Shown here one piece after another: positions 33,105-44,338 of a stretch of 64,000 bases of DNA (position 1 is its first letter; each line of letters starts with the position of its first letter). Below the pieces are notes generated by a model that had not been told where the DNA came from, did no database searches, and saw nothing but the letters and a program-made list of their open reading frames with translations. Location: positions 20,643,501-20,707,500 of the forward strand of contig NC_083609.1 of NCBI RefSeq assembly GCF_029168945.1. Direction: 5' to 3'. This DNA comes from Cannabis sativa. Its lineage: Eukaryota; Streptophyta; Magnoliopsida; Rosales; Cannabaceae. The translations under genes and the position numbers were made by a program.

Positions 33105-35768
33105 AAAACAAATCTACACACCACCGCTCTCTAAATTTCTTCATATTGTCATCGTTCACATTATCAAACGTAAGATCCAACATACTATGCTCGATGTGCT
33201 CTGTCACATACATCCCGCAATCACCGCTGTATGAGACAATAAAAAGTAAATAAATAAAAGTAGGAAAACTAAATTCAAGTTAAATAATAAAAAATCAATT
33301 GTAATTAAGTTACCTTGATTCCGCCAGTCGTACAATGCTCCCGTCGATGACTTTTGAAGTAAAAGTTCTAACCTGGCTCTTTGAGACGGTTAGTTGAGGC
33401 ATGACGATCATTTCATAACTCTCGAATAGGCCGGACTGCAACATCAAAGTTGGGAGTATCTCTTCCCACAATGCCAAGTGACTCTTCAATTCATCCAGGG
33501 AAATCGATCCGAGGCTTGAGTTAAATATGCTCAACAACCAACGATCAAGGTCTGCCTCTAATGTCACCTAATGCTTTGCACTATCGAAGAAGAGGGCCAT
33601 ATATATTATCTCCTTATTCTTCAAATTGTCCAAGTATTGGCCATTATCCCCTCGAATCAAATCCAATATGTCGTCGTCCCACTGAAAGTTAGTGTGGTCA
33701 TCACCCGCAGCTTGCCACCGACCAATAACTCTTGATGGAAAAATACACGGCATGATGACACATTTATTTGGGTACGCCTCTGGATAAAAGTGTCATCGCC
33801 TCCTCATCAAATGAAATAGTACTGCATCCAAATGCTTAAACATGAAAATTAAATATGTCAGAGATTAAATAAAAAAAAGTTAGATAAAGTCTTTAAACAC
33901 TAAAGACGTAAAAAAGTCTTAAAAACTTACATCGTCTCCAAGCCATGTCTTGGGAGTATGTAGTTGGAGGAACCAAGCTGAATTGTGTCTACCGGAGAAA
34001 CACTCTCGCGGGTACTTGTTCCCAATCTGGCCGAGAATCCAACTGTGAAAAGTCGTGAGCAGCTTCTGATCAACGACTCTAAGTGGGTCCACATTCACAA
34101 GTGTCTTCGATGCCCTGGACTTCTTCTTCATTTCAGTGTACTCATCGAACCACCTAGGGCGCTTTCTCTTCCTCCAGTTCTCCTCTAGTTCTGGAGCTTT
34201 CTCTAACACCTATACCTCAGAATCCTGAGTATCCCCGATGTTTGTGATATTCGTGTTCTTAGGTGTACAGAACATATCATCATCATCCGATCTATAATCA
34301 TTTGGGAGCATGATTTAATTTTCCAGTGACTAAGCCTCTTCTTTTGGTTCTGGTTGTGGCTGTGGCAGTGTATCTGGTGTCGGCCTTCAAGGATCTTGGA
34401 GAAGTCTCATTATGGGCTTCAACTGATCCATAATCGCTGTCTGTCCTCTTAGCAAAGCGGTCTGCCCTTCCCTCAAAGCAATCTGCTCCCTCTCCACAGT
34501 CTCCAACCTTGCCAAAATGGCAGGGTATACTGGTTCGCCAGCCTCTGAGGTGTTGGGAATAGATGCTGAGAAGCGAAGAGGAGGATCTTGTGATGCTGCA
34601 GATGGTGCAACACCAGACTCATTTGGTACTAAAGACGGTGCACGTGGTGTAGAGTCTCTAAATATTCAAGCTGCATCTGCTCGTTCTTCCAATGTCGAGG
34701 CAAGCTTTTCAGCCTGGCTTCGCAAAGCATCTTGTGTTGGTTTCCCATCGTCACCCAACACAAGTTCTTTCAAGTCAACAATAAAGGCGCCTGACCGCCA
34801 GTGATGCAATTCACAAACTCAATCTCATTCGCTCGGGGACATAACATAGAGTAAACTGTCAACTGAAAAATAAAACAAATATATTAATAGAAAGAAATTA
34901 ACATGAATTAAACATAAAGCGTAAGAAACTTACATTTCTAGCAAATAATCATATCACTTCGTCCTTCCCGAGTGTCGTTTTTGGCTTACTCTCCCAGTTT
35001 ACCATTCTCGGAAAGTGATGCGACTTCTTCACTGCATACTCGTTGCCCAGCTCCAGGATGGCCTCGTATGCCCAATACGGTAACGCTACAGTATAGCCGT
35101 AAAATTAGTATTTAGCCTCCTTCTAAGTAACTCCCTTTTTAATCTTCTTAAGCATCTTATTCTTCACATCCAAGTAGTCTTTATTACAAGTTTCCATTAA
35201 CTTGTTGTACGAAATCTTTCCCCACGGGTACTCGTAGAAGAATGGAAGGTCGTCAACCATTCTTATGACAAAAGGAGGAACGGTAGTCTTCTCCTCCTTA
35301 CCATTGAGGACGCCCATAACAAACAAGGTCATCCCCAACTTGTAGACATCATCAACTTCTGTGCAGCTCTCAAAAACTCTGCGCAGTTGGCTAAAGCTGA
35401 TGGAAGGATTACCGTTGAAATATTCCATAATCAACCAGTCCGAACTTCCTTTCTCTTAAATTTCTTCCTTAGTAGGTCTGGGCAACAAGTTTAACCCGGT
35501 CACCAAACCAAACTCTACCCTACCAAATCTACATCTCTTCTTCCCCAAGTAAAAATGTACCTCGTCCGGCTTATCAGATTTGATTTTGTGCAACATCAAT
35601 TGATGAATCAATGCTCCCAAAAATTGTACTGGCTCTCTTAAAGAACTTTTTGAAAGGGGATTCCCTCACCCTATCCCATAAATTGAATTCTTTAAATTTG
35701 GCCTTAATCTTTGGGTAGTAATAACTACCGCCGCGCCATGTGATATGGCTTGTGTAATGCTCTAACAT
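33105..35768 (-). pseudogene. DUF1985-Ulp1 cysteine protease-like gene, broken (Kaonashi-like)
   Basis: Minus strand from right to left: ERASTIFGS and a RFGRVEFGLVTGLNLLPRP-like block with SQLRRVFESCTEVDDVYKLG and VLNGKEEKTTVPPFVIRMVD (DUF1985, about 35770-35120); a low-complexity Pro/Gln/Glu middle (34800-34200); then the C-terminal Ulp1 peptidase domain (33750-33110). The catalytic His motif reads KH followed by TAG where Trp is expected (about 33570). The usual catalytic Asp position reads FNSSL, so it appears replaced by Asn. The Cys motif SGDCGMYVTEH is kept (Cys codon 33217-33219). Candidate introns lie at 33230-33313 and 33845-33930. DUF1985-ULP genes are known as cargo of Mutator-like elements; convergence with the MULE transposase fits that. 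A SUMO-protease function is not likely in this copy. Confidence 0.75.
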
Positions 35769-35837
35769 TGGAATTATTAAATGTGCAGGTCTCTGAAAAA
35801 AAATATAAAATGAAAGTTAGAAATTTTTAAATTTTTA

Positions 35838-36300
35838 CAAGGCCATCGGGCCCACAATCGGGTCCGTCAGACCAAATATAAAAAAATTAAAATCTGCACA
35901 AAGGAATCGGGCCCACCATCGGTCCTATTGGACCGAACAAAAAAATTAAAACTGTATAAAAGAAATCCGGCCCCATCGGGTCCAATATAAAAAAATGATA
36001 ATCTACAGAAAGGAATTGGGCCCACCATCGGTCCTATCGGATCCAACAAAAAAATTAAATTTTGTATAAAAGGAATCGGGCCCCATCGGGCCCACAATCG
36101 GTCCCATCGGACCCAACACCCAAAAAAATGAGGACACATAGGCATCGGGTCCATCAAACCCTACACCATTTTCAAAAAACTCAACACCATCGGGCCCAGA
36201 ATCGGGCCCATCAGACCGAAATGAAAATTTCACTTTAGCACGAGCATCGGGTCCCCCATCAGACCCATCGGACCCATCGGGTCTTCATCTTCCCCACCCC
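35838..36300. repeat. GC-rich minisatellite of the ATCGGGCCCA type
   Basis: A degenerate tandem array built from ATCGGGCCCACCATCGGTCC and ATCGGACC blocks alternating with A-rich AAAAAATTAAA stretches; larger period about 60-75 bp. It lies directly upstream of the DUF1985 region on that gene's strand. Frames across it are open by low complexity only, so I do not call it coding. Confidence 0.75.
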
Positions 36301-37290
36301 ATTCGCGATTTCCCCACAGGTCCAAATCGCGATTTCCCCACAGATCCGACCTAATTGTTTAACAAAATTTTTCTAAATCTAACAAAATTTAGGTTTCATA
36401 AATAAAATCACAATCTTTAACAATTTCTCACAAAAAAAAAGAATAAAAGGGACACACCTTAAATATTGTGTCGAGAGCAAGGGGCACCGTCACGGTGTAC
36501 CAGGGGAGCGTCGTCACCGTGGGTTTAATCCGATGGGTATGGGATGTTTCTCCGTGGGTTTGGGCGAGATGAAGAGAGAGGAGGCAGTGGGGGCGAGAGG
36601 AAGAGATTTGAGATTTCAAATGAGAATGGTATTATGGAGAATATGGTAATGTGGTCATATATGGGGAATATGGGGTATTATAGATTTAGGGGAAAAATAT
36701 TAAGTATATGTAAATATAGAAAATAAAATTTCTCCTTTTAAAATTACAATTGCACTAAAATAACAATTACGCAATTATACACAATAAATTTTAACTAATT
36801 TATATATATGTACATATTGCAACACTTAAAAATGAATATACATTACAATAGAATAATTAATTAAAAATTCTTACAAAACTTTTTTTTAAGAAAAAAAAAA
36901 AATTACAAGACCAATTAATACAGTACACTTGTTTTACTTGACCATTCCACTAGTCTCACATTTGAATATACATAAATATATATTCCTATACTCTATAATA
37001 AAATACCAACAAACATATATGTCATCTACATATACACAAAATTTTTCACTAAACCAAATATTCATAATTTAGATATCAATCATCTATCATATAAAACAAC
37101 TCCATATAATTATATACACTTATATCTACTATTTACACTATCATAACTACAATATATACTTAGAACATTCAAAAAAAGTTATATACATAACCATTACAAA
37201 TTTTAAAAAAAAATATAAACTTTTAAAATTAACATTAAAAAACAAAGCAACTAATTTGACAGCTATCCCCCCACACACAAAAAAATTAGT
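36301..37290. other. Upstream part of the Ulp1-like gene, then AT-rich DNA
   Basis: 36301-36640 is GC-richer, with two copies of CAAATCGCGATTTCCCCACA-like blocks at 36303-36345 and a region around 36470-36600 that could be the promoter or 5' UTR of the minus-strand Ulp1-like gene. 36640-37290 is AT-rich and I see nothing in it beyond short A-runs. The right terminus of the MULE could not be placed. Confidence 0.35.
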
Positions 37291-38280
37291 TGCAAACTCA
37301 CCAAAATGAACCTTCAAGTGATTCTCAAGCTTACTTTGTGTTGTATGAAGTTTACCCAAACAAATATAAATCTAAAATATTCAAATACATGCTAGAATTT
37401 TTATTATTCTGTTAACTTTTTTTTTATAATTTTGGCCAAAAAAAAAAGAAAGAAAAAAATCAAACTCACTTAAATGAACCTCCAAGGTAGCGTTTGCTAA
37501 CACTTTTTTAATCAGTTTTATATTTTTAAAAGTAGAAAAGTGAAAATATTTTTCAAAAACATGTTCTATAAAACTGTTTTTACTTTTCAATTTTATAATT
37601 AGAAATCAAAATTTTAAAAACAAAAAAAAAATCACTTTTAATATTTTTTTAAACAGTTTTTTTTCTTAATCAATCTTTTGGATTATGACCAGACCCGGAC
37701 CCAAATCCCTTCCCACGGCCCTGCGCTGAACTCGACTTCTGACTTGAACCCAAATCCGACTCCGGACCTAGACCCGACATAAATAAAATCAAAAAATAAA
37801 AATAAAATGAACTTTACAGAACACACTTTTATTTTCTATTTTTAAAATCTTAAAACAAAAGTGGTTACAGAACGCATTTTTATTTTTCAAAAATAAATTT
37901 TTTAAAAACAAAAATTTTACTTTCATTTTGTGATTAAAAAATTAAAAAACATAAGTGTTACCAAACAGCACCCAAACAATTCTCAAGCTTCTTTTGTGTT
38001 GCATGATACTTACCCAAATAAATTTAAACCTAAAATATCCAAACACAAGCTATAATTAATTTTATTGTTTTACTAACTTTTTTTTTTTTTTTAAAAAAAA
38101 AAAAACACTATTTTTGGCCAAAAAAAAAGAAAGAAAAAAAAATTAAACTCACCCAAATAAAGCTCCAAGCAATTCTGAAGCTTCTTATGTATTGTATGAA
38201 ACTTACCCAAACATATTTAAACCTAAAACATCCAATACAAGCTAATATTTCATTATTTTACTAACTTTTTAAATTAAAAT
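37291..38280. repeat. Three tandem units of about 150-190 bp
   Basis: Each unit starts AAACTCAC..AAAT, continues with AATTCTCAAGCTTCTT, TTGTATGAAACTTACCCAAA and ends in TTTTACTAACTTTTT plus GGCCAAAAAAAA. Unit 1 is at 37291-37459, unit 2 at 37460-38139 (interrupted by a MITE at 37486-37973), unit 3 at 38143-38280. More copies at 39810-40070 come from the larger tandem duplication. Confidence 0.7.
37486..37973. mobile_element. hAT-like MITE
   Basis: 488 bp with imperfect terminal inverted repeats: GGTAGCGTTTGCTAACACTT on the left and GGGTGCTGTTTGGTAACACT read inward from the right. The neighbouring repeat unit at 38165 has the uninterrupted sequence CTCCAAGCAATTCTGAAGC and so serves as an empty site. 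The target duplication is too diverged to be certain. Confidence 0.6.
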
Positions 38281-38519
38281 AAATTAATAACTATTAGCGT
38301 AAAAATATTGAAAAAGAAATAAATAAATTAATAGTACATATGCAAGCTCACTGTTTCTTCTTAGAGTGGATGTGATAAAATAGAAGAAGAGAAAATCAAT
38401 TTTTTCTGGAAGAATTTTCGAACCCAGTGGCTGCTATTTTCGAAGGAGGTTTAGAGAAAAGTAAATGATTTGGGGAAGAAGAAGAAAACGGGGAAGAAAG
38501 AAATAGGCAGGCTGGTTTT

Positions 38520-38871
38520 ACAAAATTTGGTTACCAATGTCAACGGGCCTATATTGTCCTGCCGTTATTGGTAAAATAAGGCCCAATCAAGTATTTTAAG
38601 GGACCAATCTCAGCGAGCCTATATTGGCCCGTCGTTATTGGTAAAACACGGTCCAATCAAGCATTTTAAGGGACCAATCTCGACGAGCATATATTGGCCC
38701 GTCGAGATTGGTAAAATTTTTAGCTTTCAAAATATCTATAATCGCGGAACATACGATGCCTGTCGAGATTGCTACGCTCAGGATTTTTCTAAAAAAAAAT
38801 TCAGTTCTATCTCGGCACGCACACGTGGGCTCACCGAGATAGGGCTACCGAGATAGGCCTTTGTTGTAGTG
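38520..38871 (-). mobile_element. CACTA-like terminus with hairpin subterminal repeats (copy 1)
   Basis: Read on the minus strand the end is CACTACAACAAAGGCC at 38871, like En/Spm-type ends. Inside it are CTATCTCGG/CCGAGATAG inverted motifs and three diverged subterminal units beginning ACCAAT and ending ATTGGT. The best unit forms a perfect 13-bp stem: 38673-38685 pairs with 38700-38712 around a 14-nt loop. No CACTA transposase and no matching left end were found in the window. Confidence 0.55.
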
Positions 38872-39648
38872 TTAATATTATTTAAGAATAATATTATTTT
38901 TAACTAAATAATATAGTTTTATCAGATAAAACTATATAATTAAATACTGATTACATAATTCATAATTAATGTAACTATTTAAAATAATAATTTTTACAAA
39001 ATAACTATTTTGCTCTTAAGAATTATTTCTCAAAAAAATTAATTCTTACTCAAATTTCTTCATCAAATTAAACTTTTCCCTATACAGTGTTGTATAGATG
39101 TGACTTGGGGAACATGAACCTATATTTCGAAGGTCCAATAAAAACATGATTATGACTGAACTCATCAATTGAATAATTCAGTTTATTAATACTATTCTTA
39201 CTCCACTATATATATGGAATTACACTCTTTGACAATATATATAAAATTATATTTTTAGAATTATTACTAGTTATCTATTAATATAATCAATATAAGTAGT
39301 TTGCCCTCTAATTATTATTTCATAATTAGAGTTGGTCAAAATTACCGTTTTACCCTTCTAATTATCTCTTGATTCTTTATGTACCATTAATTCAATGTGA
39401 ATAGTTATTCTATAATCTAATTATAGATTTAGATCCAACTATTATCACTCCCAAAATTAAAACTATAAGGGAACTAATATTCGATCATTTCTAAAAGTTT
39501 GGATTCCATTATTAGATAACATATTCATTGCCACTTATTTTATTAAGCTCCCAAAATAGAAATTGTAACAATCATCTTCTCTGAGAAACTTCAACGAGTG
39601 AATCAAAGAATTTAATGCACACAAATAAGAGTTCATGTATACTCAAGA
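38872..39648 (-). repeat. Partial copia LTR (copia D), copy 1
   Basis: This AT-rich block equals 42933-43719, which continues to a copia LTR head at 44160. It shows the LTR layout seen in copia A (GGGGAACATGAACCTATAT, a later ACTCTTTGACAATATAT, CTCCCAAAAT blocks) at greater divergence. It is cut off by the tandem-duplication junction. Confidence 0.6.
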
Positions 39649-40345
39649 TTTACAGAACACACTTTTGTTTTCTATTTTTAAAATCTTAAAACAAAAGTGG
39701 TTACAGAACGCATTTTTATTTTTCAAAAATAAATTTTTTAAAAACAAAAATTTTACTTTCATTTTGTGATTAAAAAATTAAAAAACATAAGTGTTACCAA
39801 ACAGCACCCAAACAATTCTCAAGCTTCTTTTGTGTTGCATGATACTTACCCAAATAAATTTAAACCTAAAATATCCAAACACAAGCTATAATTAATTTTA
39901 TTGTTTTACTAACTTATTTTTTTAAAAAAAAAAAAAAAACACTATTTTTGGCCAAAAAAAAAAAGAAAGATGAAACTTCTTATGTATTGTATGAAACTTA
40001 CCCAAACATATTTAAACCTAAAACATCCAATACAAGCTAATATTTCATTATTTTACGAACTTTTTAAATTAAAATAAATTAATAACTATTAGCGTAAAAA
40101 TATTAAAAAAGAAATAAATAAATTAATAGTACATATGCAAGCTCACTGTTTCTTCTTAGAGTGGATGTGATAAAATAGAAGAAGAGAAAATCAATTTTTT
40201 CTGGAAGAATTTTCGAACCCAGTGGCTGCTATTTTCGAAGGAGGTTTAGAGAAAAGTAAATGATTTGGGGAAGAAGAAGAAAACGGGGAAGAAAGAAATA
40301 GGCAGGCTGGTTTTACAAAATTTGGTTACCAATGTCAACGGGCCT

Positions 40346-42607
40346 TGTAATACCCGGGATTAAGAAAAGGATTAGCAAAACCCTAACTAGATAATTATGA
40401 GTTAATTGAGGAATTATATTATTATATAGTTCAATATATGTGAAATTATATGAAATTTAACATGTTAAGACCCCGTTGGTGAGCCAGGGGCATTTTGGTA
40501 ATTATGACCCGAGAAGGGTAAATTGATGAAATTAATTTAATTATGTGCTTAATAGAACTATATTATTATATAGTATGCCTGTGTTGTCTTTTCAGGTGTG
40601 TTCTGACAGGTTGGCGCGGTATAGTCACAACCGGGTATTTCGGGTCGAACCGGGTTCGGGCCCGAAATGAAAATTAGATTGAATTAATTGGCATTTTATT
40701 TGATAATGTGAAATCTGAAATTTAATTGGGTTTGAATTGGTGTGTAAATGTTATTTTTTTGCCCTTGCATGCCTAAGTGAATGTTATTTGGCCCTAGGGG
40801 CAAAATGGTCTTTTAGACCCTTAATTTATGTTTAATAAAAGAATGATTTTAAGGAAAATAAAATGAATTTTCTGGTGTTATTCTCTCTCTCATCCGACCC
40901 TCTTTCTCTCTTCCAAAACCTCTTGATTTTTCAAAATTTGTTTGGAGAATTGCTTGAAGTTGGTGTGGAATCAAAGCTTTGCAATTGTTGAATTTTGAGC
41001 TTGCTTTTGGATTGAGTTTAAGGTAGTTTTCTCAGCTTTATTTCTAATTAAAGTTTGCTGATTTTTGTTGTTAGAAGAGCATGAAAATGGTTGTGATGTT
41101 GTGAATTGCATGTTCTTGATTTTGATGTTGATCTTGGTGAATAGAGTGTGTAAAGCATAATTTAGTTGTGATGTAGGTTTATTGAGCATGGAATGTGAGT
41201 TATTGGTTGAGTTTGCAGCTCTGATTTTAGTGTTGTTCTTGAGTTTGTGTTTTGGGGTTTTGATGTTCATGGTTATGGACTTGAATTCTAGGTTGAATTT
41301 TTGCTCAAGTGTTGAGCTTGACTTGAGAGTTGTTAATCTTATGTTTGGGATGCATATTCTGTGATGAATTTAAGCATGAAATTGTGTTTTACTCCCTGTT
41401 TTGGTTGAGGTTCGATTATATGGTAAAGTGGGCATGTTTAGACCTTAAAATCTGGTTTTCTGGGTTTTTCGAACCCAGTGGCCGCGGCCAGATCTATGGT
41501 CGCCGCGGCCATAAAACCTGGCAGTGAGCCATCTTTTTCCTGATTTTGTTTTGGCCATAACTTTTGACTCGGGACTCCGTTTGGGACGTTCTTTATACCG
41601 TTGGAAAGCTCTTTTCGAGCTCTATGTGATTATCTGTATTGTAAATGCCATGCTTGAATTTTATTGAGTTAAAAGTCAGGGGTTAACCCTAAGTATGAAT
41701 TATCCCGGATTTGTGTGACTAGGATTACCGGCACCTGATCAGGAGCACCCGGGGATTTGGAATCTCCTTCTATAGCTGGACAACAGGTAAGACAGTGGTT
41801 TGCACGTAGAGTATGCGCAGTGGCGCTTATGTTGAATATGATATATGTGAGTTATGGTAACCGGGATTAGGGTTATTACCCTAATAGGAACGGTTTGTTA
41901 GCCTAGGGTTATTACCCTAGTGAAATATGTGTATAAATGTCATGCCATGTTAAGTGAAATGAAATTTAAGAATTATGCGCTCAAGGCATAATTAGGTTGG
42001 ACTCGGTACACATAACCGAGATGAACCACTTCTAAGGCCTTAATGTATTTAGACGTGTGAGAGCAACACGTGGTTCTACGTCACGTAGATTTAATTAGAT
42101 GTGTGAGCGCAACACATAGGTCTACGCCACGTAGACATAAATGGGCATGTTGATATAGTGATTAGGTCTGTGCTATACAGACATATGTAAATGAGCATAT
42201 TATATTTATTGTGATTTATACTGTCTTGCTGGGCTTGGCTCACGGGTGCTCTACTGTGCAGGAAAGGGTAAGGCATTAGCTGATCTGCCATGAGTTTTCA
42301 GGAGCAGGACGAAGAATGTACATGTTCACGCCACTTCAGACCAAGCGGGTTATGGGTCTAACAGTGTTGACTTTTGTATTCTGTTTTGCCGCTTAGGCCG
42401 GCTAGTAAGAAAGAACTTGTAATAATTTTGTAAATATTTTTGGGATCCCAACTATGTTTGAAAAGTTTAAATATATTACAAGTTTATTTTCAGTCTGTTT
42501 AATATAAAAGTTTAAATTCTGCGCTATTTTTAATTAGTAATCCCGGTTAGGGGATTAGGGTTTCATAATAATTTTGGGTAGCGTGCCTAATTATTTAGGG
42601 CGTTACA
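40346..42607 (+). repeat. Solo LTR of a Tekay-related Ty3/gypsy element
   Basis: 2262 bp from TGTAATACCCGGG to TAGGGCGTTACA, flanked by perfect GGCCT duplications at 40341-40345 and 42608-42612. The uninterrupted target is present at 38541-38550 in copy 1. Blocks such as GGAAAGGGTAAGGCATTAGC and GAATGTACATGTTCACG correspond in order to the reverse complement of the Tekay LTRs here, so it belongs to a related family in plus orientation. GGCCGCGGCC and GCCGCGGC palindromes lie at about 41480-41513. It formed by LTR-LTR recombination after the tandem duplication. Confidence 0.9.
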
Positions 42608-42612
42608 GGCCT

Positions 42613-42932
42613 ATATTGTCCCGCCGTTATTGGTAAAATAAGGCCCAATCAAGTATTTTAAGGGACCAATCTCAGCGAGCCTATATTGGCCCGTCGTTAT
42701 TGGTAAAATACGGTCCAATCAAGCATTTTAAGGGACCAATCTCGACGAGCATATATTGGCCCATCGAGATTGGTAAAATTTTTAGCTTTCAAAATATCTA
42801 TAATCGCGGAACATACGATGCCTGTCGAGATTGCTACGCTCAGGATTTTTCTAAAAAAAATTCAGTTCTATCTCGGCACGCACACGTGGGCTCACCGAGA
42901 TAGGGCTACCGAGATAGGCCTTTGTTGTAGTG
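42613..42932 (-). mobile_element. CACTA-like terminus (copy 2)
   Basis: Duplicate of 38545-38871 created by the tandem duplication and separated from its first bases by the solo LTR. The hairpin at 42735-42774 has one substitution in the stem (CCATCGAGATTGG instead of CCGTCGAGATTGG). The end CACTACAACAAAGG is at 42932 on the minus strand. Confidence 0.55.
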
Positions 42933-44160
42933 TTAATATTATTTAAGAATAATATTATTTTTAACTAAATAATATAGTTTTATCAGATAAAACTATATAA
43001 TTAAATACTGATTACATAATTCATAATTAATGTAACTATTTAAAATAATAATTTTTACAAAATAACTATTTTGCTCTTAAGAATTATTTCTCAAAAAAAT
43101 TAATTCTTACTCAAATTTCTTCATCAAATTAAACTTTTCCCTATACAGTGTTGTATAGATGTGACTTGGGGAACATGAACCTATATTTCGAAGGTCCAAT
43201 AAAAACATGATTATGACTGAACTCATCAATTGAATAATTCAGTTTATTAATACTATTCTTACTCCACTATATATATATATATGGAATTACACTCTTTGAC
43301 AATATATATAAAATTATATTTTTAGAATTATTACTAGTTATCTATTAATATAATCAATATAAGTAGTTTGCCCTCTAATTATTATTTCATAATTAGAGTT
43401 GGTCAAAATTACCGTTTTACCCTTCTAATTATCTCTTGATTTTTTATGTACCATTAATTCAATGTGAATAGTTATTCTATAATCTAATTATAGATTTAGA
43501 TCCAACTATTATCACTCCCAAAATTAAAACTATAAGGGAACTAATATTCGATCATATCTAAAAGTTTGGATTCCATTATTAGATAACATATTCATTGCCA
43601 CTTATTTTATTAAGCTCCCAAAATAGAAATTGTAACAATCATCTTCTCTGAGAAACTTTAACGAGTGAATCAAAGAATTTAATGCACACAAATAAGAGTT
43701 CATGTATACTCAAGATTTAGACTAATCTACTAATGATCATCATTGTAATATGAACAAACTCTTTCATGGTAAATGATATGTGAATGAAAGATGTTATTAC
43801 ATATCGGTCCAATAATGTATAATCAAATTATACAGAGCACATTTACTACATATCTATCCACATGTAATCCGAATACAAAATACACTAGAGTATAGTGTAT
43901 GGTAAACTACACTTGGTAATTCTATATTAAAGATCTCTTACTTTAATACGCTATCGACTTGTTTTATTCATATTGTATATTTTTTATTGTCTTGTATGAA
44001 TTTACAAGATTATACCATCTTCATATGAATAAGGAATTTTTAAATATTTATTAATTATATTTCTATGATTAGTGTATTTATTTTATCTTATAATTGCATT
44101 TTATATATTTTATAATATATTATCCATTAAATACTTGATTTTATGGCATAAATCCCAACA
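42933..44160 (-). repeat. Copia LTR (copia D), copy 2 with intact head
   Basis: The minus strand begins TGTTGGGATTTATGCCATAAAATC at 44160, a copia LTR head, and runs down to the CACTA-like end that interrupts it at 42932. The stretch 43720-44160 exists only once. An (AT)n run lies at about 43266-43283. No coding region belonging to this LTR was found. Confidence 0.65.
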
Positions 44161-44338
44161 ACCAACTCCTCCAAAATTGTTATCGAATGTCGGGTTCAAA
44201 CTCTTCGTTTTGACGTTAGTAGGCGTGGTGTTGGTAGCCCCTTCATTGACGACAGTTTCGTTTATGCTAATATTGAAGCTCAAAATTTTGATTCTCCAAA
44301 ATCACAAAAAATGTTACTAGAAATCTCCTTCTTGTAGC
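44161..44338 (-). mobile_element. Possible second CACTA-type end
   Basis: The minus strand starts CGCTACAAGAAGGAGATTTC at 44338; CACTACAAGAA is a very common CACTA terminus in plants, so the first bases may be mutated. The copia D LTR abuts it at 44160, suggesting insertion into the subterminal part. A 40-codon open stretch on the minus strand (NETVVNEGATNTTPTN) is not recognised and I do not call it a gene. Confidence 0.35.

Larger units (their letters stand above)
37813..43719. repeat. 1.84 kb tandem duplication; second copy holds a solo LTR
   Basis: Copy 1 is 37813-39648 and copy 2 is 39649-43719 (1804 bp without the solo LTR and its duplicated 5 bp). The two are nearly identical; copy 2 lacks about 30-50 bp near 39970. 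The breakpoints share the 4-bp microhomology TTTA (37813-37816, 39649-39652, 43716-43719). The unit contains half of the MITE, repeat units, the CACTA-like end and part of a copia LTR, so it cuts across element borders and is not itself a transposon. Confidence 0.9.

Noticed and set aside
35867..36157. Overlapping minus-strand frames over the minisatellite
   Set aside because: Open only because of the repeat composition; different frames give equally repetitive sequence.
38411..41480. 17-bp match TTTTCGAACCCAGTGGC shared by the tandem unit (38411, 40211) and the solo LTR (41466)
   Set aside because: Short, surrounding sequence unrelated; chance match is plausible at this window size.
44072..44320. 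82-codon hydrophobic plus-strand frame
   Set aside because: Runs across the copia LTR head into the CACTA-like fragment; hydrophobicity follows from AT-rich codons.
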